This document shows positions 58,693 through 64,000 of a DNA stretch of 64,000 bases, piece by piece; position 1 is the first letter of the stretch, and each line of letters begins with the position of its first letter. Origin of the DNA: Acinetobacter sp. C26M (lineage in GTDB: Bacteria > Pseudomonadota > Gammaproteobacteria > Pseudomonadales > Moraxellaceae); NCBI RefSeq assembly GCF_023702675.1, contig NZ_CP098478.1, positions 2,480,001 to 2,544,000 on the forward strand, read 5' to 3'. The notes under the pieces were generated by a model, which was given only the letters and a program-made list of their open reading frames with translations, was not told the DNA's origin and did not search any database. The position numbers and the translations under genes are program-made.

Positions 58693-59110
58693 GAACAACC
58701 CTCTCATAGAAATACATATCTAAAGTGGCCTGCATTTGGGGTGCCAATACAGCATCTTTGAGATCTTTTCTATAACGGACAAACTCTTCAAAATAAGCAG
58801 GCTTTTTAGCTAAAGAGACATCAGACAATAATTTATTGCTAACTAAAACATACCAGAATGGAGATATATTACCTACTAGTCTATCTAGGAGCTCCAAAGA
58901 TAAATCCTTACTCTTCAAATCATAATCCACTACTTCATCGATAATGACTGAGTTTATCCCAAGACCAAGTGCATCAATCTGGACCAGTAATTCATCCAAT
59001 CTTTGTCTTTCAGACATAGATAAGCTTGTCTTAATTTTTTCCTGTTCGTGCCTACTTAAGCTATAAAACTTTAGTACCCAACTTCGTAAAGTTGATTCAT
59101 TTAAATCCAT
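58676..59110 (-). CDS. Unknown protein occupying the fliG position
   Basis: A 144-residue, mostly helical protein between fliF and fliH, where fliG (about 330 residues) is expected. FliG hallmarks (the EHPQ motif, the charged rotor helix, the armadillo repeats) are not seen. The N-terminal half has a repeated pattern LSRHEQEKIKTSLSMSERQR then LLVQIDALGLGIN. In non-flagellar type III systems this slot holds the SctK protein, also helical and poorly conserved, so an SctK-like link between FliF and the C-ring is possible. It overlaps fliF by 14 bases. Confidence 0.6.
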   Translation of the reverse strand: MDLNESTLRSWVLKFYSLSRHEQEKIKTSLSMSERQRLDELLVQIDALGLGINSVIIDEVVDYDLKSKDLSLELLDRLVGNISPFWYVLVSNKLLSDVSLAKKPAYFEEFVRYRKDLKDAVLAPQMQATLDMYFYERVVHEYEK

Positions 59111-60446
59111 CTTTACCTAACCAATATTTTAAATTTACGATAACCTGCTCGCGTTCTTCTTCAGATAAAGAAATTTGATCAATCTCTGGTCTTAAATTTT
59201 TTTTCCTTCCAATTACTTTAAAGCTTATGAATATAAGGATCAAAAACAAAGAAACGATCAAAGCAATATAAAAAGGACTCAAAAACGAAGAATTAGGCGG
59301 TGCAACAATATTATTTGGAACATCAGTTGGCTGTATCTGCTCAGGTTTAAGCTCTGTAGGTTCAGGTTCAAGCATACTACTTACAAGTACGAGGTTGTCA
59401 CCACGCTTTTTATCAATACCCAACCCAACTTCTAGTACTTGTTGAATATTTTGCAGCTGCACAAAACTTAATGTGCTAGGCACAACAATGCCAACACTTA
59501 TCTTACTAATTTTACCAGCAGCATATTCGATCTCAGAAGTTTCCTTCCCTACAGCATACTCATTATCTTTGCTATTATCTTTCTGCGAAGTACTAACATT
59601 TCCGCCATTTAAAGTAGTAGAAGATGACTCTTTTTTATTTAAAAATAGAATTCCAGCATCAGAAAGTATTGGCTTTTCACTAGTAACTTTTCTCTTATCA
59701 AAATTCACTTGTACATTGGCAGAAACGCTGACTTTACTAATATTAAAAGATTGAAATAATATACTTCTCACTTTAGCTTCAATTTTTGACTCTACATCTT
59801 CAGATCGCTTAAATGCACTAGCGGAATTGTTTAAATTATTACTGACAATTTCTCCACTGCCATTCAATAACACTACGCTTTTAGATTCTAAGCCACTCAC
59901 TGCTGAGGAAACTAAATTTTGAATGCCTTCAACAGTATCTTTATTCAATTGATAGCTATTTTTGGTTTCAATAACAACAGATGCTTTAGCCGTTGCTTTA
60001 TCTACTTCATATATCGTATCTTTTTCAGGCGTGAGATGCACACGTGCATACTTTATACCTTCCATAGACATAATAGATCTAGCTAGCTCTCCTTCCAATG
60101 CGCGCTGAAAATTAATTTTCTGTGCAAAATCTGACATCCCATAATCAGTCTCATTAAAGAGCTCAAATCCAACTGTCTCAGGGTTACTTAAGCCACCTTT
60201 ATCTAGTGCAATCTTTGCATCGCCAACTTTACCTTCCTCGACTTCAACAATATTGTTCTTAATTGAGTAAGGAATATTCGAAGCATCTAATATATTGATT
60301 ACACTTGCTTGAATATCCTTATTTTCCTGTTGTAGCAAAGGTACATAAGTTGGCTTTAAAAACCACCAACATGCGCCAATGAATCCAAGAATTACAATAA
60401 TAATTCCACTTATAAAAAAAGCAGACTTTCTACCCCAAAAATTCAT
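59097..60446 (-). CDS. fliF: Flagellar MS-ring protein FliF
   Basis: A 449-residue membrane protein: N-terminal membrane segment (AFFISGIIIVILGFIGACWW), ring-building domains with GLSNPETVGFELFNETDYG, FQRALEGELARSI and VHLTPEKDTIYE, and a second membrane segment near the C-terminus. It is shorter than enteric FliF (about 550). The cytoplasmic tail, which normally binds FliG, is short but present and ends YWLGKDGFK. The start at 60446 follows GAGAAAG; a TTG frame opens earlier inside fliE. Confidence 0.93.
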   Translation of the reverse strand: MNFWGRKSAFFISGIIIVILGFIGACWWFLKPTYVPLLQQENKDIQASVINILDASNIPYSIKNNIVEVEEGKVGDAKIALDKGGLSNPETVGFELFNETDYGMSDFAQKINFQRALEGELARSIMSMEGIKYARVHLTPEKDTIYEVDKATAKASVVIETKNSYQLNKDTVEGIQNLVSSAVSGLESKSVVLLNGSGEIVSNNLNNSASAFKRSEDVESKIEAKVRSILFQSFNISKVSVSANVQVNFDKRKVTSEKPILSDAGILFLNKKESSSTTLNGGNVSTSQKDNSKDNEYAVGKETSEIEYAAGKISKISVGIVVPSTLSFVQLQNIQQVLEVGLGIDKKRGDNLVLVSSMLEPEPTELKPEQIQPTDVPNNIVAPPNSSFLSPFYIALIVSLFLILIFISFKVIGRKKNLRPEIDQISLSEEEREQVIVNLKYWLGKDGFK

Positions 60447-60471
60447 TCTTTCTCTTACTCTAACTAGCTGC

Positions 60472-60768
60472 TTAGATTTGCATACGTGTAATTTCTTGAT
60501 AACTCTCAACTAGCTTATTTCTAACTTGAACAGCGAATTGAAATGACAACTTTGCATTTTGCATGGATACCATGACATCATGTACAGGTATATTTTCTCC
60601 AGCAGCATACTTCATCGCTTTCTCAGTTGCACTTTTATACAACTCATCATTACGATTAAGCATGTCTAAAAAACTGATGTCTTTTGTTGCTGTTGATAGA
60701 TTTGATTTAGTATCTAACTTTGGCAACTTTATAGTCGGGTCAAAATTTATTGCATCTAGAGTGTGCAT
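60472..60768 (-). CDS. fliE: FliE, MS-ring to rod junction protein
   Basis: A 98-residue protein with the FliE C-terminal signature GENIPVHDVMVSMQNAKLSF, then FAVQVRNKLVESYQEITRMQ. It joins the MS-ring to the rod and is the first substrate of the export gate. It starts four bases after flgC, as is usual. Confidence 0.93.
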   Translation of the reverse strand: MHTLDAINFDPTIKLPKLDTKSNLSTATKDISFLDMLNRNDELYKSATEKAMKYAAGENIPVHDVMVSMQNAKLSFQFAVQVRNKLVESYQEITRMQI

Positions 60769-60772
60769 CTAG

Positions 60773-61174
60773 TTATTTTCCAATTTCATAAGCCTTAGCT
60801 GTCATATCTTTAATACTATTAAAAATACGAATATTGGCATCATATGCTCTGCTCGCAGAAACTAATGTTGCCATCTCTGTTGCTGTATTAATTTCAGGAT
60901 AAAATACCATTCCCTTACTATCTGCTAATGGGTGGTTAGGCTCATAAGCACTTCTCGTTTTAAAATTTGCCACATTATCCAAATACACATTGTTCTTTAT
61001 ATCATTAAGAAAATTGGGATGTGTCTTAACTTGTAGAACAGAGCTCGCATCTTTATGAGGTAAAGCCACATTTGCAATAGCAATATTATAACTTGCTGCT
61101 TCTACTCTAGCCTTTTCATGTTTTAAACCAAAAGCAATTACATCTTGAATCGACATATTCGTTGAAAGTTGCAT
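60773..61174 (-). CDS. flgC: Proximal rod protein FlgC
   Basis: A 133-residue rod subunit: N-terminal helix with RVEAASYNIAIANV and C-terminal helix with EMATLVSASRAYDANIRIFN as in FlgC. Its ATG shares one base with the flgB stop (TAATG), so the two are translationally coupled. Confidence 0.92.
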   Translation of the reverse strand: MQLSTNMSIQDVIAFGLKHEKARVEAASYNIAIANVALPHKDASSVLQVKTHPNFLNDIKNNVYLDNVANFKTRSAYEPNHPLADSKGMVFYPEINTATEMATLVSASRAYDANIRIFNSIKDMTAKAYEIGK

Positions 61175-61518
61175 TAGAACTCTTTCCCCTGTATAGCTAA
61201 TTGCATCAAGCCATAACTCCTGTTGAGCATTTCTGCAATCCCTTGATAACGACCGCTCGCAGTAACTGCTTCAAATGTCTGTTCATCAAGTTTGATTGAA
61301 CTCAGAGGAATATTACTTTGGTATTTGCTCATGCTAATTTGATTATAAGCTAAGTTTTGTAAGGATACATCTTTCATCAAATGCTTATAATCAAAAAACA
61401 CCCCTTTACTGCCAGGTACATTAAGATTTGCTACATTCATAGATGCGACTTTTACACGCATGTCTTGTATATTCATCGCATTTACAAGAGTTTGACTAAT
61501 ACTTACAATATCATTCAT
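61174..61518 (-). CDS. flgB: Proximal rod protein FlgB
   Basis: A 114-residue rod subunit with the N-terminal VASMNVANLNVPG and C-terminal YQGIAEMLNRSYGLMQLAI. Slightly shorter than the enteric protein (138). Located between flgI and flgC. Confidence 0.88.
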   Translation of the reverse strand: MNDIVSISQTLVNAMNIQDMRVKVASMNVANLNVPGSKGVFFDYKHLMKDVSLQNLAYNQISMSKYQSNIPLSSIKLDEQTFEAVTASGRYQGIAEMLNRSYGLMQLAIQGKEF

Positions 61519-61530
61519 GGAACATATTTC

Positions 61531-62634
61531 CTATTGAATTACTAAGTCAGCATTTAAAGCACCTGCATCTTTAATTGCTTGAATAATGGTGATGATATCT
61601 CTTGTACTTAAACGAATTTTTTGTAATGTCTGAACTAAACTTGCAACTGTTGCACCTTTAGGTAGCGATACAAAGTTTGCAGTATTTTCAGTCACTTTCA
61701 AATCAGTTTGAGGAACTACTTCTGTTGAAATATTATTATTGTAATTACGACCAATAAACGTAGGTTGTGAAACTAGATACTCAGTATCCACTTTTACATT
61801 TAAATTTCCTTGTGAAATATTAACTTCACTAATTCGTACATTTGCTCCTGCCACAATCGTCCCGGTTTTTTCATTAATCACAATTTTTGCAATCTGATCA
61901 GGTTCCACCTCGAGACGCTCAATACTTGCAATCAAATTAGGAATTTGTACATATGGACTAACAGAAATCTCTACTTTACCTGCATGTATAACTCGAACAT
62001 TTGCACCTTGTTTAGAAATTACTTGGGCAATCCGATTTGCAGTCGTGTAATCTGGTTGGTTTAAAACAAGTACTAATTTATCTTGTGGAATATTACTCTC
62101 AACAGCTTTTTCCAAATATGCACCTTTAGGAATACGCCCCACTGTAGAATGATTTTTCTGGGCTGCATTTCCGTTTACTTCAAATGAATATCCTCCCACA
62201 ACCAGTGGACCTTGTGCTAAAGCATATAATTTATTATCTGGCCCATAAAGAGGGGTTAAAATTAAAGTTCCACCTAGTAAACTTCTCGCATCACCAATCG
62301 AAGAAACCTCAACGTCAAATTTATCTCCAACCTCACTAAATGGAGGCATTTTTGCAGTGATCATGACTGCTGCTGTATTTCTAGAATTAAGATCTCTCTC
62401 ATTTATATTCACATTGAAATGCTTTAAGGTATTTACTAAAGCTTGTCTCGTCGTACTATTCCGATCTGAATCACCACTGCGAGACAAACCAACAACAAGC
62501 CCATAACCAATTAACGCATGCTCTCGGTCATCTTGAATACGAACTAAGTCTTTCAATCTCACCATATTTCCTGCCGCAATAGCAGATGGATTTAAAAAAA
62601 GTAAACCTATTAATCCAATCAATAGTTTTTTCAT
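61531..62634 (-). CDS. flgI: P-ring protein FlgI
   Basis: A 367-residue periplasmic protein with signal peptide (about residues 1-20, ending AIAA). RLKDLVRIQDDREHALIGYG and GLVVGLSRSGD, ARSLLGGTLILTPLYGPD, and GTIVAGANVRISEV are conserved. It forms the bushing in the peptidoglycan layer. The ATG at 62634 overlaps the flgH stop (ATGA). Confidence 0.95.
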   Translation of the reverse strand: MKKLLIGLIGLLFLNPSAIAAGNMVRLKDLVRIQDDREHALIGYGLVVGLSRSGDSDRNSTTRQALVNTLKHFNVNINERDLNSRNTAAVMITAKMPPFSEVGDKFDVEVSSIGDARSLLGGTLILTPLYGPDNKLYALAQGPLVVGGYSFEVNGNAAQKNHSTVGRIPKGAYLEKAVESNIPQDKLVLVLNQPDYTTANRIAQVISKQGANVRVIHAGKVEISVSPYVQIPNLIASIERLEVEPDQIAKIVINEKTGTIVAGANVRISEVNISQGNLNVKVDTEYLVSQPTFIGRNYNNNISTEVVPQTDLKVTENTANFVSLPKGATVASLVQTLQKIRLSTRDIITIIQAIKDAGALNADLVIQ

Positions 62635-63203
62635 ATTATTCTTAACCAATGAAAAAGCTTATAAAAAATACTAAGTTTTTGAGCGTCATCAGCAACACCT
62701 TTACCATTTATTTTAATCTTTGCATCAGCTAAACGATATGAGTAAACAGTATTATCATAACTAATATCATCTGGTCTAATAAAACCACTTATTTGAATAA
62801 GTTGCTTATCGTTATTAATAATGGCTTCTTGACTCCCCTCAACCCTCAAATACCCGTTAGGAAGCTTTTCTTTGACTTGTACGGAAACAACAGTTTTCAA
62901 TTGACCTTGTCTAGATGTATTACCTTCTCCACTCGCACCACCTTCTAGACCTAAACCAGCATCTGCTTTAGCAGTCAAGGTACTTGCTGAAAAAGATAAA
63001 TTCGTTTTATTCTTTGCATTCGTTCCAACAGATGATTTTGCGGATGTAGACTCCGCCACTAAAATAGTCAAGATATCGCCAATATTTACTGCTCGTCTAT
63101 CACTCGTTAAAGCTTGATAATTATCAGTATTAATCAAACTAGTTTGAGCTAATGTATGACTCGTCAATAAAACGCATACAATTAAAAGAGTTTTATTAAT
63201 CAA
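62631..63203 (-). CDS. flgH: L-ring protein FlgH lacking a lipobox
   Basis: A 190-residue outer-membrane ring protein: DRRAVNIGDILTILVAESTS, then AKSSVGTNAKNKT and GYLRVEGSQEAIINNDKQ, ISGFIRPDDIS, are conserved FlgH motifs. FlgH is normally a lipoprotein, but here the signal sequence ends SHTLAQ with no cysteine near the cleavage site (the only Cys is residue 10, inside the hydrophobic core). It is therefore probably cut by signal peptidase I and not lipid-anchored. Confidence 0.93.
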   Translation of the reverse strand: MINKTLLIVCVLLTSHTLAQTSLINTDNYQALTSDRRAVNIGDILTILVAESTSAKSSVGTNAKNKTNLSFSASTLTAKADAGLGLEGGASGEGNTSRQGQLKTVVSVQVKEKLPNGYLRVEGSQEAIINNDKQLIQISGFIRPDDISYDNTVYSYRLADAKIKINGKGVADDAQKLSIFYKLFHWLRII

Positions 63204-63879
63204 TTCTAACCGTTCCTTTTTTAATAACAGTAGTTCTTACAAGTTGATTATTACTCAGTAAGCGTACATTAACTTTATCTAAATATTGCCCGAATTGTTG
63301 AGCAACCCCAATCGTTTCGATCGTAATTCCATCTGAAACAGCCAAAACCCGAACCTGCTGATCTTTATAGATCCAAGGAGTTTCTTTCAAATGTCGCTTT
63401 AAAACAGGCTCATTTAACTTTACAGATTGGGTTAACCAAAAATTTTCATTAAATGGACCTACGGCAAGCGCAGTATTATTAACTCTTTCTTTGATAACAT
63501 CAATCTCTTGATATTCAACTAAAACACTATCAAGAGACTGATTACGGCTCGCATTTTGTTTAAAAACCCAAGCCATTTTCTTAATTTCAGGTCGAAACCA
63601 CATAACCTTAATTTTATTACCCATTGTTAATGGATCACAATCTAAAACTTCAAAACCAACTCTAGGCTGATAAATAGAAGAGACTAACTTCAATTTCGAA
63701 TACCGATGATCTGAAGCAGCAAATAAAGGAAATAATCTAGAAGTACTTTCTTTTTCAAGCTGCTCCTGTACTAAATTATTTGCCATATCAACAAACTGCT
63801 GGTGAGTCAGGCCTTCACATGCGTTAACTTGTATTTGCACTAATGGCACAATACATATCATCAATACTATTAAACGCAT
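63196..63879 (-). CDS. flgA: P-ring assembly chaperone FlgA
   Basis: A 227-residue periplasmic protein: signal peptide (about residues 1-20, ending VNA), a first domain with a disulfide-like pair (CEG and LDCDP), and a C-terminal SAF-like domain (VLKRHLKETPWIYKDQQVRV and VRLLSNNQLVRTTVIKKGTV). It helps FlgI fold into the P-ring. It overlaps flgH by eight bases. Confidence 0.88.
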   Translation of the reverse strand: MRLIVLMICIVPLVQIQVNACEGLTHQQFVDMANNLVQEQLEKESTSRLFPLFAASDHRYSKLKLVSSIYQPRVGFEVLDCDPLTMGNKIKVMWFRPEIKKMAWVFKQNASRNQSLDSVLVEYQEIDVIKERVNNTALAVGPFNENFWLTQSVKLNEPVLKRHLKETPWIYKDQQVRVLAVSDGITIETIGVAQQFGQYLDKVNVRLLSNNQLVRTTVIKKGTVRID

Positions 63880-63880
63880 A

Positions 63881-64000
63881 TTAGCGTCTTAAGTTATTAA
63901 TCGTTTCCATAATCTGATCTCCAGCTTGCAACACTCTTGCATTTAACTGGTATGCCCTTTGTGCCATGATTAGATTTGATATTTCACTGACCAAATCTAC
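63881..64000 (-). CDS. flgG: C-terminal end of distal rod protein FlgG (partial)
   Basis: The last 39 codons of a rod/hook-family gene that continues past the window. VDLVSEISNLIMAQRAYQLN and VLQAGDQIMETINNLRR is the conserved C-terminal helix. Its position directly before flgA favours FlgG over FlgF. The stop TAA (63881-63883) is one base from the flgA start, so this gene is co-transcribed with it. Confidence 0.8.
   Translation of the reverse strand, partial: VDLVSEISNLIMAQRAYQLNARVLQAGDQIMETINNLRR

Noticed and set aside
58676..59110. Calling this gene fliG from its position
   Set aside because: Length is less than half of FliG and no FliG motif could be seen, so it is left as unknown.

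Overview
The window looks like an Acinetobacter (Moraxellaceae) chromosome. Support comes from the DcaP-type porin, the Acr1-like reductase, the aromatic-acid transporter, the leucine/isovalerate (liu) cluster, Kup, XseA/XseB, and housekeeping genes of moderate G+C set in AT-rich spacers. No rRNA, tRNA, CRISPR array or transposase gene was found.

Left part (1-13 kb): the end of an aromatic ring-oxygenase cluster (oxygenase start, small helix-turn-helix protein, Rieske ferredoxin) faces an IclR regulator across two identical 16-bp palindromes. Next come an Acr1-like SDR, an AT-rich stretch with gene relics, an Lrp regulator with an RhtA-type exporter, an aromatic-acid MFS transporter with a DcaP porin, bioB with a methyltransferase, and an acyl-CoA ligase with a TetR regulator. 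Middle (13-34 kb): the five-gene liuABCDE operon converts isovaleryl-CoA to acetoacetate and acetyl-CoA. It is followed by a LysR/indolepyruvate ferredoxin oxidoreductase pair, a YcaQ-like protein, AraC with an Fsr-type exporter, a Tet-type exporter, copC-copD plus a His-containing small exported protein, an MFS/HxlR pair and a TorF-type porin.

Right-middle (34-51.7 kb): a polar amino-acid ABC transporter with two paralogous binding lipoproteins, an unknown membrane protein, remnants of a Tad pilus locus joined to a beta-helix gene fragment, an amino-acid permease, xseAB, a DsbA-like protein, an EptA phosphoethanolamine transferase, a possible small RNA, kup, and a TetR/RibD-type reductase pair.

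Right end (51.9-64 kb and beyond): one tightly packed minus-strand operon for a flagellar hook-basal body, in transcription order flgG(end)-flgA-flgH-flgI-flgB-flgC-fliE-fliF-X-fliH-fliI-fliJ-Y-flgD-flgE-fliM-fliN-fliO-fliP. Acinetobacter is classically non-flagellated, so this is the main surprise. The fliG slot holds an unrelated-looking 144-residue protein (X). FliM is short and lacks the usual CheY-binding start, FlgH lacks a lipobox, and fliQ/fliR/flhB/flhA do not follow fliP. The operon is much richer in A+T than its flanks: two hand-counted 60-base lines had 17 G/C at 57961 and 33 at 17341. It is probably an acquired, divergent or reduced flagellar/type III export apparatus. Whether it makes a rotating organelle cannot be read from this window.
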